Part shown: in pieces, positions 1-9,199 of the stretch
How positions within the stretch are numbered: the stretch's first letter is position 1
Layout: each line of letters opens with the position of its first letter
Assembly (NCBI RefSeq): GCF_035994185.1
Contig: NZ_CP108538.1
Coordinates: 372,001 to 436,000 of the forward strand
DNA: 64,000 nucleotides
Source: Streptomyces sp. NBC_01217
GTDB taxonomy: Bacteria; Actinomycetota; Actinomycetes; Streptomycetales; Streptomycetaceae
Direction: 5' to 3'
Notes under the pieces: model-generated
Database searches by the model: none
The model's input: only the letters and a program-made list of their open reading frames with translations
Told to the model about the DNA's origin: nothing
Translations under genes and position numbers: made by a program

Positions 1-351
1 ACCGGCACACCCGGCCACGTCCTGGAACTCCTGGACGCGGTAGGGGGTGGGCATCCCCTCGGAGCGGATCGCCCCTCACTTCCACGACACCTACGGGCAG
101 GCCCTTGCCAACGTGCATGCCGCGCTCACCGCGGGCATCACCGAGTTCGACAGCTCCGCCGGCGGCATCGGCGACTGCCCCTACGCCCACAGCGCCACCG
201 GAGACCTGGCCACGGAAGACCTGCTGCGGATGCTGCACGGACTCGGCATCCATACCGGAATCGATCTGAACGCCCTCGCCGCCACCAGCCGCTGGATGAG
301 CGAGCGCCTCGGACGCCCGAGCCCCTCCCGTGTCGTGACCGCCCATCGGAT
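1..351 (+). pseudogene. Hydroxymethylglutaryl-CoA lyase, C-terminal part, frameshifted
   Basis: The window opens inside an HMG-CoA lyase-type gene (cleaves HMG-CoA to acetoacetate and acetyl-CoA; leucine catabolism). Frame 1 reads TGTPGHVLELLDAVGG up to about 45, then homology continues in frame 2 with HFHDTYGQALAN and GGIGDCPYA, the latter holding the family's catalytic cysteine. The frame change falls at a run of five G at 43-47. At the 3' end the expected stop after RPSPSRVV is missing and the frame runs on into the antisense of the next gene, so the end of the gene is also lost. The frameshift could be a sequencing error; the missing stop suggests real decay. Confidence 0.75.
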
Positions 352-399
352 CTGTCCTGACTTCTCCGTTGGGAGGCCACACAGAAAGAGTGTGCGGGG

Positions 400-1362
400 C
401 TACGGCGCCAGCACGATCCTGCCGAAGACCTCACCGGCCTCCATCTTTTGGTGTGCCAGCACGGCCTGGTCCAGCGGCAGCACCTCGTATACCACCGCCT
501 TGAGCTCACCGCGGCTCGCGGCAGCGAACTGTTCGCTCCGCACGGCACGTCGGTCGGCTTCGGTGACAGTGGCTGCGCTGAAGGTGGCGAAGGACATCGA
601 CTTCTGGAACGCAGCCAGCATCTTCGTGCCGAAGTCCGCCGGCGGCTGGCCTGCGACGGCGCCGACGGCGACCATGCGGCCGTTCGGATTGAGCCTGTCG
701 AAGAACGACGGCATGGCGTCGCCGGCGACGATGTCAATGATGACGTCGTAGCCTGCGGGAGCGTCCTGTCCGCCATTGCCGGAGCGGTCCAGGACGTGGG
801 TCGCGCCCAGCCGGCGCAGGCGCTCGCCACGTTCGCCCGACGATGTGGTGACCGCCACCGCTGCAGCGCCACTGCGGGCCGCGAGCTGGACCGTCATGAT
901 TCCGATGCTGCCGGCTGCGCCGCGTACCAGGACCGCCTCTCCGGGAGCGAAATGGGCGTGTGCGAGCCCGTAGTGGGCTACGACACCGGAGCTCCCCAGC
1001 GTCACCGCGTCGACGGCGGACAGGTTCGCGGGCAGGGGAAGAATCTCCTGGACCGGGGCGATGGCCTGTTCGACGTAGCCGCCGCCCGTGCCGGTGAACC
1101 CCCACACCTGTCGGCCGATCCACGACGTGTCGGTGCCGTCGCCGACCGCGGTGATGGTGCCCGCCACCTCGCTGCCGGGTATATGCCCCTCCTTGAAGCC
1201 GTAGGCGGCCAGAGCACCGCTTCGGATCACGGTATCGACGCCGCCGACGCCCACCGCTTCTGCGGAGATCAGCACCTGCCCGGCGGCAGGTGTGGGTACC
1301 GGCAGGTCGACAACAGCCAGACCTTCAGGACCTCCGTACGTCTGGATCGCGATTGCCTTCAA
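400..1362 (-). CDS. Zinc-type alcohol dehydrogenase / quinone oxidoreductase (MDR family)
   Basis: Medium-chain NADPH-dependent reductase of the quinone oxidoreductase type, about 320 residues. An N-terminal GroES-like domain begins KAIAIQTYGGPEGL, and a Rossmann domain carries VRGAAGSIGIMTVQLA. Zinc-ligand cysteines are absent, as usual in the QOR subgroup. The start is taken as TTG at 1362, which has GGAG seven bases upstream and gives the family's usual beginning; GTG at 1374 or ATG at 1401 in the same frame are alternatives. It is divergent from a TetR gene (1531), the usual arrangement for a repressor and its target. The substrate is unknown. Confidence 0.85.
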   Translation of the reverse strand: MKAIAIQTYGGPEGLAVVDLPVPTPAAGQVLISAEAVGVGGVDTVIRSGALAAYGFKEGHIPGSEVAGTITAVGDGTDTSWIGRQVWGFTGTGGGYVEQAIAPVQEILPLPANLSAVDAVTLGSSGVVAHYGLAHAHFAPGEAVLVRGAAGSIGIMTVQLAARSGAAAVAVTTSSGERGERLRRLGATHVLDRSGNGGQDAPAGYDVIIDIVAGDAMPSFFDRLNPNGRMVAVGAVAGQPPADFGTKMLAAFQKSMSFATFSAATVTEADRRAVRSEQFAAASRGELKAVVYEVLPLDQAVLAHQKMEAGEVFGRIVLAP

Positions 1363-1530
1363 TGTCGTCTCCACGTTCTCGGATCGATCAAGCGCGGTCA
1401 TGCCCGATACCCGCCACCCATCGCCGCGGCCGGGGTTCGGGCCCCGTGCTGCCCGCCTCGATGATCTCGGCGAGCTTCCACGTCTTGGACGGTAACGGAC
1501 ACCCCCGTCCGCTTGGCTAAAGTGAGAGTG

Positions 1531-2172
1531 GTGACCGACCGTTTGTCTCAGCCCCTGCGTTCCGACGCGCTCGGCAACCGCGAACGCATCCTCGACGCGG
1601 CCCGAGCGCTGTTCTCCGTCGACGGCCTGAACGTGCCGATGCGGGAGATCGCCCGGCGCGCCGGGGTCGGACCCGCCACCTTGTATCGTCGCTTCCCGAC
1701 CAAGCAGATGCTGGTCACCGCAGCCTTCGCAGACCAACTGCGCGCGTGTCGTGCCATTGTCGACGACGGGTGCGCCGATCCCGATCCATGGCGAGGCCTT
1801 TGCCTGGTGATCGAGAAGATCTGTGAGCTGCACGCACGCGATCGGGGCTTCACGGAAGCCTTCTTGTCGACCTTCCCGGGGGCGACGGATGTCGCCGCGG
1901 GCCGTGAGTACACGTTGAAAGCGGTCGCCGAACTGGCCCAGCGGGCCAAGAAGGCGGGGCACCTGCGCCCCGACTTCGTCCTGGACGACCTCATTCTCAT
2001 GCTCATGGCCAACAAGGGGATCCACTCCACTTCGACCGCCACCCAGGTCATGGCCTCCCGGCGCTTCGCAGGGTTTGTCATCCAGGCGTTCGCAGCATGC
2101 CCCCAGCACGCACCGCTACCACCAGCGGCACGACTCGCATCCGCAGTACCCGACAGATACGACGGCGCCTGA
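1531..2172 (+). CDS. TetR/AcrR family transcriptional regulator
   Basis: Helix-turn-helix repressor of about 213 residues. The N-terminal TetR domain is clear (RERILDAARALF, MREIARRAGVGPATLYRRFPTK). The C-terminal ligand domain is of the SbtR-like type (AELAQRAKKAGHLRPDF). In-frame TTG 1513, GTG 1522, GTG 1528 and GTG 1531 are all possible starts; 1531 is preferred because the family begins shortly before the first helix. It is divergent from the MDR reductase at 400-1362 and is likely its repressor (inference). Confidence 0.85.
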   Translation: MTDRLSQPLRSDALGNRERILDAARALFSVDGLNVPMREIARRAGVGPATLYRRFPTKQMLVTAAFADQLRACRAIVDDGCADPDPWRGLCLVIEKICELHARDRGFTEAFLSTFPGATDVAAGREYTLKAVAELAQRAKKAGHLRPDFVLDDLILMLMANKGIHSTSTATQVMASRRFAGFVIQAFAACPQHAPLPPAARLASAVPDRYDGA

Positions 2173-2660
2173 TCACCTCCCGAGGATCGGACACGACGTA
2201 CGGCGCACCGGCTGCTCTGTCGGGCACGAAGGCCGGGTCACCGAGCACCAGGTGCTCGATGAGGCCGTCGGACAGGCGCAGGATGGCTGCGGTCACCCTC
2301 CCACCGATGATGGCGTCAACTGGGTTGGCCCGGGTGGTCAGTGGTTGATCGAACCCGGCCGCCGCACCCGTGGCCTGGTCCGCCGGCTCAACGTCATCGG
2401 CCACGACGTCACCCTCTCTCCTGAAGCAGCCCATCCCGCAAGCCTTGGCGAAGGTGGTCAACTCCCCATCAGTTTTTCCTTGTTGAGGACAAAGTATGGA
2501 CGGTTCGCTGCGAAGTTCGTACGCTGGGCGTCGATTTCGCACGGAAATACGCATGCAACAGAGCGAAACACCACCGCATCACTCGTACGTGCACGAACTC
2601 CACTCCGCGGACGTGGGCCGCCCCGGTCGCGCCGCATCGCAGCGCCCAGCAGGAGGAAGA
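2173..2660. other. Intergenic region without recognisable gene
   Basis: I recognise no protein family on either strand. Open frames exist (for example on the minus strand from 2554 to 2078) but match nothing known to me and overlap the end of the TetR gene. The right part is the 5' region of the secreted protein starting at 2661, with AGGAGGAAGA just before its GTG. Confidence 0.4.
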
Positions 2661-5600
2661 GTGACGCCACGCAAGTACCCGAACCTCCGTAGTCATCGCC
2701 CCAGAGCACAAAGAATCACCGGGCTGCTCCTCTCGGTGATTCTCACCGGTGGCCTCGCCGCCGCCACCGCCGACGCGGACGACAAGCCCCTCGCGGACCT
2801 GCCGCCCCAGGAACCCGGCGTCACACTCCGCGTCTTCGACATTCAGTCCCCGCTGAACGAGCTCTGCGACCTCAAGCCCGCCCAGACCCCCAACGTCGAC
2901 AAACTGATCCCCACCGCCGACTGGTCCTCCACCGACGGCTTCGGATTCACCGACAACTTCGTGTCGCAGATCATCGGCAACATCGACATCCCTGCCGAGG
3001 GTACGTACGCCTTCCGTCTGATCAGCGACGACGGCTCCCGCCTCTTCATAGGCGGCCAGCAGGTCATCGACCACGACGGACTGCACGGCGCCGAACCCAA
3101 GGACGGTGAGATCACCCTCACCCCTGGCTACCACGCCCTGCACATCGACCATTTCGACCGCGGCGGCGGCCAGCAGGTCACCCTCCAATGGAAGCCACCG
3201 GGCGCAGCCGACTTCACCCTCGTCCCGAACTCCGTGCTCAGTACCGACGCCGACGTCGTCCGGGTCACCGCCCCCGGGCGCAAGGAGTGCGAGGGCGCCT
3301 ATGACACCCCCGGCGACGGCCTCCCGTTGACCTCGGTCAACCCCGGCTACACCCTCACCGACCTGCGCCCCGCCGGCTTCGAGCCGCAGGTCTCCGCGAT
3401 GGACTGGCTGCCGGACGGCCGGCTCGCCCTGACCACCTGGGGCGGCAGCACCAACACTGAGGGAGAGGTGTACGTCCTCGACCACGTGACGGGTGACACC
3501 GGCCCGGAGCAGGTCACGTACAAGAAGATCGCCGGCGGCCTGAAGGAACCGATGGGGATCAAGTACGTCGCCGGAAAACTCTACGTCTCGGAGAAGCACC
3601 AGCTGACCGAGTTGTCCGACATCGAGGGGGACAACTCCGCAGGTGAGATCCGCAAGGTGGCCGAGTGGCCGTACGGAGGGAACTTCCATGAGTTCGCCTT
3701 CGGCCTGCTCTACGAGGACGGGAACTTCTATCTGAACCTGTCCGTCGCCATCAACTACGGTGGTGCGACGACCGATCCGCAGCCGGCCGCGAACCGTGGC
3801 ACCACCATCAAGGTGAACAAGAAGACCGGAAAGGTGAGTTACCTGGCGGGCGGCCTGCGCACACCGAACGGGATCGGACGGGGCCCCGAGGGCGAGCTCT
3901 TCGTCACCGACAACCAGGGCGGCTGGCTGCCCGCCTCCAAGCTGGTCCATGTCAAGCAGGACCGGTTCTTCAACCACTACACCAACCCGGACGGCCCGTT
4001 CGACGACCGCACGGCCACCAAGCCCGTGTTGTGGCTGCCACAGAACGAAATAGCCAACTCGCCCAGCACACCGCTGCTGTTGAAGAAGGGCCCCTTCGCC
4101 GGGCAGTTGCTCTTCGGCGACGTGACCTACGGCGGCATCCAGCGCGCCGACCTGGAGAAGGTGGACGGCGAATACCAGGGTGCGGTGTTCCGGCACACAC
4201 AGGGCCTGGAAGCAGGCATCACCCGAATCAGCACCGGACCGGACGGCGCGATCTACGCGGGCGGCCTCGGCGCCGACGGCAACTGGGGCCAGGAAGGCAA
4301 ACTCCGCTTCGGCCTTCAGAAACTCACGCCGAACGGCAAGAGCGTCTTCGACATCAAGACCATGCGCGCCACGCGCGACGGCTTCGAACTCAGCTACACC
4401 AAGCCACTGTCGGAGGAGACCACCGCCAAGCTGACGAGCGGCGCCTACTCCGTCGAGCAGTGGCGCTACGTCCCCACCCCCGCGTACGGGGGCCCGAAGG
4501 TCGACGAAGAGGAACTCCCTGTCGCGGCGGCCCGAATCTCCGACGACCGTCGCAAGGTCAGGATCACCGTCCCCGGTCTGAAAACCGACCGGGTGGTGCA
4601 CATACGCTCGCCGCGCCCGTTCGCCTCGGCCGACGGTGAGCAACTCTGGTCCACCGAGGCCTGGTACACGCTGAACGCACGTCCGGGCCCCGAGTCGCCC
4701 GTAACCGCGTACGACGCCGAGTCGGCGCGACTCTCCGGGGGAGCAGACATCGACACCGAGCACACCGGTTACACCGGGGGCGGCTTCGTCGACGGCTTCG
4801 GCACCCAGGGCGCCACCGCCACCTTCGACGTCGACGCACCCGCGAAGGGCGCCTACGACGTGGGACTGCGCTACGCCAACGGCCCCAACCCCTTCACCGG
4901 CACCAAGACGATCGGCGTCAGCGTCAACGGCGGGCAGCCGCAGCAGACCAGCCTCCCCTCCACCGGCGCCTGGAACCGCTGGTCCACCCGGACCGAGCGG
5001 CTTGACCTGCGCAAGGGCCGCAACACCATCACCTACACCTATCGGCCCGAGGACACCGGTCACGTCAACCTCGACATGATCGAGGTGCGCAGACCCGGCA
5101 GCCGTATCGACCTGTTCTCCGGCGGCAGCGTCTCCACCGGCTGGCAGCACACCGACGGCCGTAGCGTCGAATGGCCGCACACCGCTGAGGACTCCATCGA
5201 GGTGTGCTGCGGCGACATCCGTACCAAGCAGGCCTTCGGCGACTTCAGACTGCATGCCGAATTCCGGGTGCCGAAACTGCCGGACGATGTCACCGGGCAG
5301 GACCGCGGCAACAGCGGCATCTACCTCCAGGAGCGGTACGAACTCCAGATCCTGGACTCCTTCGGAGTGGAGAAGCTCGCCGCGAACGAGGCCGCGTCCA
5401 TCTACAACAAAAAGGCCGCCGACCTGAACGCCGCCACCGCCCCCGAGACCTGGCAGACCTACGACATCGTCTTCCGCGCGGCCCGTTTCGACGCCGCGGG
5501 CAAGAAGACCGACGACGCCAGGATCACCGTGGTGTGGAACGGCAAGAAGGTCCACGACAACGTGGCTGTCGACGGCCCGACCGGAGCCGGGGATGCCGAA

Positions 5601-5684
5601 TCGGCCGCGGCCGGCGCGATCCGGCTCCAGGACCATGGCAACAAGGTCCGCTTCAGGAACATCTGGATCGAACCGCTCGACTGA
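2661..5684 (+). CDS. Secreted multidomain carbohydrate-active protein (PA14, GSDH-like, CBM, DUF1080)
   Basis: Exported protein of 1007 residues. GTG start at 2661 with AGGAGGA upstream; the open frame extends further 5' but lacks another such site. A signal peptide (basic start, then GLLLSVILTGGLAAATADA) ends near residue 40. Next come a PA14 domain (about 50-190; FRLISDDGSRLFIGGQQVI), a beta-propeller of the glucose/sorbosone dehydrogenase type (about 225-600; MDWLPDGRLALTTWGG, GGLRTPNGIGRGPEGELFV), a CBM6/35-like module (about 680-810; FVDGFGTQGATATF) and a C-terminal DUF1080 / 3-keto-glycoside hydrolase-like domain (about 815-1007). It probably binds and modifies a plant or cell-wall glycan outside the cell; substrate unknown. 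A hairpin follows at 5750. Confidence 0.85.
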   Translation: MTPRKYPNLRSHRPRAQRITGLLLSVILTGGLAAATADADDKPLADLPPQEPGVTLRVFDIQSPLNELCDLKPAQTPNVDKLIPTADWSSTDGFGFTDNFVSQIIGNIDIPAEGTYAFRLISDDGSRLFIGGQQVIDHDGLHGAEPKDGEITLTPGYHALHIDHFDRGGGQQVTLQWKPPGAADFTLVPNSVLSTDADVVRVTAPGRKECEGAYDTPGDGLPLTSVNPGYTLTDLRPAGFEPQVSAMDWLPDGRLALTTWGGSTNTEGEVYVLDHVTGDTGPEQVTYKKIAGGLKEPMGIKYVAGKLYVSEKHQLTELSDIEGDNSAGEIRKVAEWPYGGNFHEFAFGLLYEDGNFYLNLSVAINYGGATTDPQPAANRGTTIKVNKKTGKVSYLAGGLRTPNGIGRGPEGELFVTDNQGGWLPASKLVHVKQDRFFNHYTNPDGPFDDRTATKPVLWLPQNEIANSPSTPLLLKKGPFAGQLLFGDVTYGGIQRADLEKVDGEYQGAVFRHTQGLEAGITRISTGPDGAIYAGGLGADGNWGQEGKLRFGLQKLTPNGKSVFDIKTMRATRDGFELSYTKPLSEETTAKLTSGAYSVEQWRYVPTPAYGGPKVDEEELPVAAARISDDRRKVRITVPGLKTDRVVHIRSPRPFASADGEQLWSTEAWYTLNARPGPESPVTAYDAESARLSGGADIDTEHTGYTGGGFVDGFGTQGATATFDVDAPAKGAYDVGLRYANGPNPFTGTKTIGVSVNGGQPQQTSLPSTGAWNRWSTRTERLDLRKGRNTITYTYRPEDTGHVNLDMIEVRRPGSRIDLFSGGSVSTGWQHTDGRSVEWPHTAEDSIEVCCGDIRTKQAFGDFRLHAEFRVPKLPDDVTGQDRGNSGIYLQERYELQILDSFGVEKLAANEAASIYNKKAADLNAATAPETWQTYDIVFRAARFDAAGKKTDDARITVVWNGKKVHDNVAVDGPTGAGDAESAAAGAIRLQDHGNKVRFRNIWIEPLD

Positions 5685-5749
5685 CAGCCGGACGGAGACA
5701 GGGACCGGGACCTGATCTCGCGGGCCACCGACAAGGTCTCCGCAGAACT

Positions 5750-5786
5750 GGGCGGTCCAGTGGCGCAACCGGCCACTGGGCCGCCC
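5750..5786. terminator. Hairpin terminator after the secreted protein gene
   Basis: Arms GGGCGGTCCAGTGGC and GCCACTGGGCCGCCC pair over 15 bases with one mismatch around a 7-base loop, 66 bp after the stop at 5684. There is no U tract, as is common in Streptomyces. Confidence 0.55.
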
Positions 5787-5918
5787 CAACATCTGGCCGC
5801 CGACAGCTGCCCGCCCGTTTCGGCGTGGTCCTCACGTCGGGTGCTGCAGCGCTGGAACGGGCGCCACTGCCGTCGTCCGGCGTTGGTGTGCTCGACGCGG
5901 ATCCGGGCTGAGGGCTGC

Positions 5919-6307
5919 TGTCGTCGAGTGTCCAGCCGTCGGCGAGGGGGTCGACAAGGCGACGGGGGATGAAGTGCACGGCGCAACCGCCGTGTTCATA
6001 GATGTCGTCGCCGTGGGCGGTGCCCGCGCCGTAGTGGGCGTCGCCGGTGTGCCGGACGGTGTGGACAAGTACCCCGCCGGGCCGCAGCACGCGGCAGACC
6101 TCGGCCACGAGTGCGTGAATGTCCTGGGTGGACAGGGCCATGCACAGCAGCATGTGCGCGAAGACCGCGTCCGCGGAGGCGTCCGGGAGCGGCGTGGACG
6201 GCGGGGGCGGAGGGCTCCCCGCCGTCCATGCCCGGGTGGGAGGTGTAGGTGTTCTACCAGTGCTGCCGTTGTGTCTCGGTCAGCTCCTCGGCGGCGTCGT
6301 CGCTCAT
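5919..6307 (-). pseudogene. SAM-dependent methyltransferase, internally deleted
   Basis: Starts at ATG 6307, overlapping the stop of the upstream thioredoxin-like gene (ATGA). The beginning reads MSDDAAEELTETQRQHW, then an in-frame TAG, then NTYTSHPGMDG and EPSAPAVHAA. Homology resumes in another frame with PDASADAVFAHMLLCMAL and VCRVLRPGGVLVHTVRHTG up to about 5919. The middle of the Rossmann fold, including the SAM-binding glycine motif, is missing. A nonsense codon plus an internal deletion mean the gene is dead. The intact gene was probably the last member of the metal-response operon. Confidence 0.75.
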
Positions 6308-6654
6308 GTCTGCTCGCTTCCCTTTCTCCCGATTCGCCCGACAGCCTGGAGGGCGCTGGTCAGGGCCTGGAGCAGCTGCTCGGCCGCTGGTGCGCCGGCC
6401 AGGCCGTCCGGGGTCCGGTACATGCGGCAGGTCAGTCCCGGCACCCGGCCGGGCTCGGCGAAGGGGTCACGTCCGTCGATCAGAATCGTCGGCGAGCCGG
6501 TGAAATGTGCGGCCTCCGCCTCGGTTTGGCCGGTGATGGTGCGGGTCTGGACCGCCACATCGCGCAGGCCCAGCCTGACGAGCGCCTGGTGGAGTCCGTC
6601 GGCGGCGGGCCGGGCGTTCGGGCAGCCGGGCACGACCAGCAGTTCGATCTTCAT
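6304..6654 (-). CDS. Thioredoxin-fold protein of a metal-resistance operon
   Basis: Small protein of about 116 residues. It begins MKIELLVVPGCPNARPA, a thioredoxin-like beta strand followed by a PGC motif, and later has AHFTGSPTILIDGRDPFAEP (the cis-proline loop of the fold) and GLTCRMY. The second cysteine of a CxxC is absent (CPNA). ATG 6654 is preferred over 6669 because AGGA lies just before it. It is annotated in relatives as thioredoxin or alkylmercury-lyase-like. It is co-directional with the ArsR and CDF genes and overlaps the next gene by ATGA, so it is part of one operon; a role in metal or redox handling is inferred. Confidence 0.7.
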   Translation of the reverse strand: MKIELLVVPGCPNARPAADGLHQALVRLGLRDVAVQTRTITGQTEAEAAHFTGSPTILIDGRDPFAEPGRVPGLTCRMYRTPDGLAGAPAAEQLLQALTSALQAVGRIGRKGSEQT

Positions 6655-6687
6655 GGTGTCCTTGTGCATGTCGTGTTCCCGGGTGAC

Positions 6688-7382
6688 TCAGGTACAGCAG
6701 TCGCAGAGAGCGGCCTCCGTGTCAGCGGCTGGCGTCGCGGCGGAGGAACTGGGAGCGCAGCAGCCTTTTTTTGCCAGGCATCACGGCCTTCCTTGACTGC
6801 GATCGCGGCGATGACGAGGGCGGCGATCGGGTCGGCCCAGGACCAGCCGAGCACCAGGTTGGCCAGCAGACCGACCAGGAGTACGGCGGAGAGGTACGTG
6901 CACAGCAGGGTCTGCTTGGAGTCGGCGACGGCGGAGGCGGACCCGAGTTCCCGGCCGGCCTTGCGCTGGGCCGCGGACAGGAACGGCATGATCGCCAGCG
7001 AGAGCGCGGCAAGCACGATACCGGGGACGGAGTGATCGGCTTCACCGGTCCCGGTCAGCGCGCGCACCGAGTCGAGGCTCACGTACAGCGCGAGGCCGAA
7101 GAAGGAGACGGCGATGATCCGCAGCGTGCGCTGCTCCCGGGCTTCCCGCACGGCGTGGTCGGCCGCGGAGAACTGCCAGGCGACGGCCGCGGCGGAGGAA
7201 ACCTCGATGACGGAGTCGAGTCCGAAACCGATCAGCGCGGTGGAGGAGGCGACAGTACCGGCAGTGATTGCGACAATCGCCTCGATGACGTTGTAAGTGA
7301 TCGTCACGGCGACCAGCAGGCGTATGCGCCGGGTCAGCGCGTCACGTCGGGCCGGGCCCGGCGCGAGGGATGTCGCGGTCAT
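6688..7382 (-). CDS. Cation diffusion facilitator-like metal efflux protein, frameshifted near its end
   Basis: Membrane protein with about six hydrophobic segments: VAVTITYNVIEAIVAITAG, then GLDSVIEVSSAAAVAW with the Asp/Glu typical of the CDF second helix, and SWADPIAALVIAAIAVKEG. Expected to export a divalent metal. ATG 7382 directly follows the ArsR stop. After EGRDAWQ there is a run of seven A (minus strand; 6766-6772). As sequenced, the frame then gives a proline-rich tail ending at 6651; one frame over reads KGCCAPSSSAATPAA and ends ALCDCCT with a stop at 6688. That cysteine-rich tail looks like the true end, so there is an indel or read error in the A run. Confidence 0.75.
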
Positions 7383-7718
7383 TCAGCAGCACCCCTTCTC
7401 GTCCGCCTCGACACACGTACGGTCGGCCTCGACGGCGACCACAGCGTTGCGCAGGTCGTCCAAGGCGTGTCCGAGACGTTCGTCGGCGAGCTCGTAGCGG
7501 GTACGCCGGCCATCGGGGACGGTCACGACCAGGCCGCAGTCACGCAGGCACGCCAGATGGTTCGACAGCCGGGTCCGGGAAATCTGCAGAGAGTCGGCGA
7601 GGTCGGCCGGGTAGGCCGGGGCCTGACGCAGGACGAGCAGGATGCGGCAGCGGATGGGGTCGGCGAGGGCACGACCGAACCGCACCAGCACTTCGATGTC
7701 AGCGGCGAGTGTCAGCAC
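7383..7718 (-). CDS. ArsR/SmtB family metal sensor, CmtR type
   Basis: Winged-helix repressor of 111 residues with GTG start at 7718. The DNA-binding region has DSLQISRTRLSNHLACLRDC, placing two cysteines where Mycobacterium CmtR has Cys57 and Cys61. A further cysteine set in the tail (DRTC then GCC at the end) matches the third CmtR ligand. This pattern is known to sense cadmium and lead. Its stop abuts the ATG of the efflux gene, so sensor and pump form one transcript. A perfect palindrome lies 18 bp upstream and is the likely operator. Confidence 0.85.
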   Translation of the reverse strand: MLTLAADIEVLVRFGRALADPIRCRILLVLRQAPAYPADLADSLQISRTRLSNHLACLRDCGLVVTVPDGRRTRYELADERLGHALDDLRNAVVAVEADRTCVEADEKGCC

Positions 7719-7735
7719 GCTTCAACAGTACAGGA

Positions 7736-7753
7736 ATTCCTGAATTCAGGAAT
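7736..7753. promoter_or_regulatory. Probable operator of the CmtR-like repressor
   Basis: Perfect 18-bp palindrome ATTCCTGAATTCAGGAAT, 18 bp upstream of the GTG of the ArsR gene. Position and symmetry suit an autoregulatory metal-responsive operator. Confidence 0.7.
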
Positions 7754-7974
7754 ACGTGGATCATTGATCGCTGGCGCGCCCACTCACCTCTGCACCGCAA
7801 GCAGGGCTGAAGCCCCGGATCCCGCTGCCCCACCGCCGGCGGCGGACTCATCGGAGCCGGTCGGAAACCCGGTGCGGACTGTCGGTGCGGTGGTGTGTGA
7901 CCGGGGGCATGGCGATTGTGTTGGGCAAGCCGGGAGCCGGCGGGCTGACGGTGCCGTGAGCGTGCCGCGGGAGT

Positions 7975-8390
7975 GGCAACAGTGAAATCCTCACCGACGA
8001 AAAGAAGGAAACCGCCACCGCCTTCTGGACCCGCGTCCAGACCTTCTTCGCCTCCTGCGGGATCACCGTCGAACGCGTCCCGGCCGACAACGGCGCCTGC
8101 TGCCAATCCCACGCCTGGCGCGACACCCTCGCAGCGGCCGGGATCACCCACAGACGAACCCGGCCCTACCGGCCCCAGACCAACGGCAAGGTCGAAAGCC
8201 TCAACCGCACCCTTCTCGACGAATGGGCCTACGCCCGCCCGTACCGATCAGAACAGGAACGACGCAACGCCTTCCCGTAATGGCTGAACACCTGCAATCG
8301 CCACCGCGGACACACCGCGCTCAAAGGCCAACCACCCGCCGGCCGCGTCCCGAACCTCACAGGGCAATACACCATTCGTCCAACTCCCGC
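7975..8390 (+). pseudogene. IS481-family transposase, 3' remnant with internal stop
   Basis: Frame 1 reads LTDEKKETATAFW, ERVPADNGACCQSHAWRD, then THRRTRPYRPQTNGKVE and LLDEWAYARPYRSEQERR, the C-terminal catalytic part of IS481-type DDE transposases (second Asp and the Glu visible). A TAA at 8278 interrupts it before WLNTCNRHRGHTAL and GRVPNLTGQYT. The N-terminal half is missing. Dead relic. Confidence 0.8.
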
Positions 8391-8611
8391 CAAGCGGCCT
8401 GCCCTGCTCCCTCAGGCGTTGGCGGCCTGCTACGGCGCGTATCGGGTCGTGATCAATGAGCATCGCAGCTTGCGGGGCGGGTGCCCGTCTGGGGTACGGG
8501 GCCCGGCGATCTGCGGCTGTGCCGTGTGGGCGCGAGTGACCGGAAACGATGCCGCAGGCAGGCAGCGGCGAGGCCCGAGAGCCCCGGCTGCGCGCTCGCC
8601 GGGATGGTGTG

Positions 8612-9190
8612 TCAGATCATGGCGAGCCGGCCTACCAGCAGCTCCACCCTCAGCTCGGTGTCCTGCGGCGGCAGCCGTCCCGCTCGGGTCAGGGTGGCCA
8701 GCCCGTGCAGGGCCGCCCAGAACACCTCGGTGAACAGTGCCGGGTGGACGCCGTCCCCGGCGACCTCGCCGAGGCTTTCCAGCAGGGCGGCGAAAGCGTC
8801 CTTCAGCGGCTCCGGGGTGTCCTCGTTCGCGAAGGCCAGGCCGCCGTCGAGCTGGAACATGGCGTCGTAGACCGCCGGGTTGTGCTCGGCGAAGTCGAGG
8901 TAGGCGCGGGCGAGGGCGGTGACCCGGGCGCGAGGGCCGTCCGCGGCGGAGGTCGCGGCCCGCAGCGCCACGGCCATCTCGGCGGCACCCTCAAGGGCGA
9001 CGGCGCCGATGATCTCGCGCTTGCCGCGGAAATGGCTGTAGAGGACGGGCTGGCTGTATTCGATGCGCTCGGCGAGCCGGCGGGTGGTGACCGCGTCCCA
9101 GCCCTGCTGCTCGGCGAGTTCGCGGGCCGTCGCCACGATGAGGCGCTCACGGTCCGCCCGTTCACGCTGCTTGCGCTCCTGTACCGACAT
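8612..9190 (-). CDS. TetR family transcriptional regulator
   Basis: 192 residues with ATG 9190. The N-terminal HTH is plain (RERLIVATARELAEQQGWDA, RRLAERIEYSQPVLYSHFRG), followed by a WHG-type ligand domain (ARAYLDFAEHNPAVYDAMFQ). It is divergent from a DUF1772 membrane protein with twin CTAGC palindromes between them, so it probably represses both itself and that gene. Confidence 0.88.
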   Translation of the reverse strand: MSVQERKQRERADRERLIVATARELAEQQGWDAVTTRRLAERIEYSQPVLYSHFRGKREIIGAVALEGAAEMAVALRAATSAADGPRARVTALARAYLDFAEHNPAVYDAMFQLDGGLAFANEDTPEPLKDAFAALLESLGEVAGDGVHPALFTEVFWAALHGLATLTRAGRLPPQDTELRVELLVGRLAMI

Positions 9191-9199
9191 GATTCGATC

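Noticed and set aside
2469..5792. 1107-codon open frame on the minus strand
   Set aside because: Antisense shadow of the secreted PA14/DUF1080 gene; sequence is low-complexity and matches no family, while the plus strand has signal peptide, domains and ribosome site.
5996..6229. 77-codon ORF on the minus strand as a separate gene
   Set aside because: It begins inside the decayed methyltransferase and is only one of its shifted frames.
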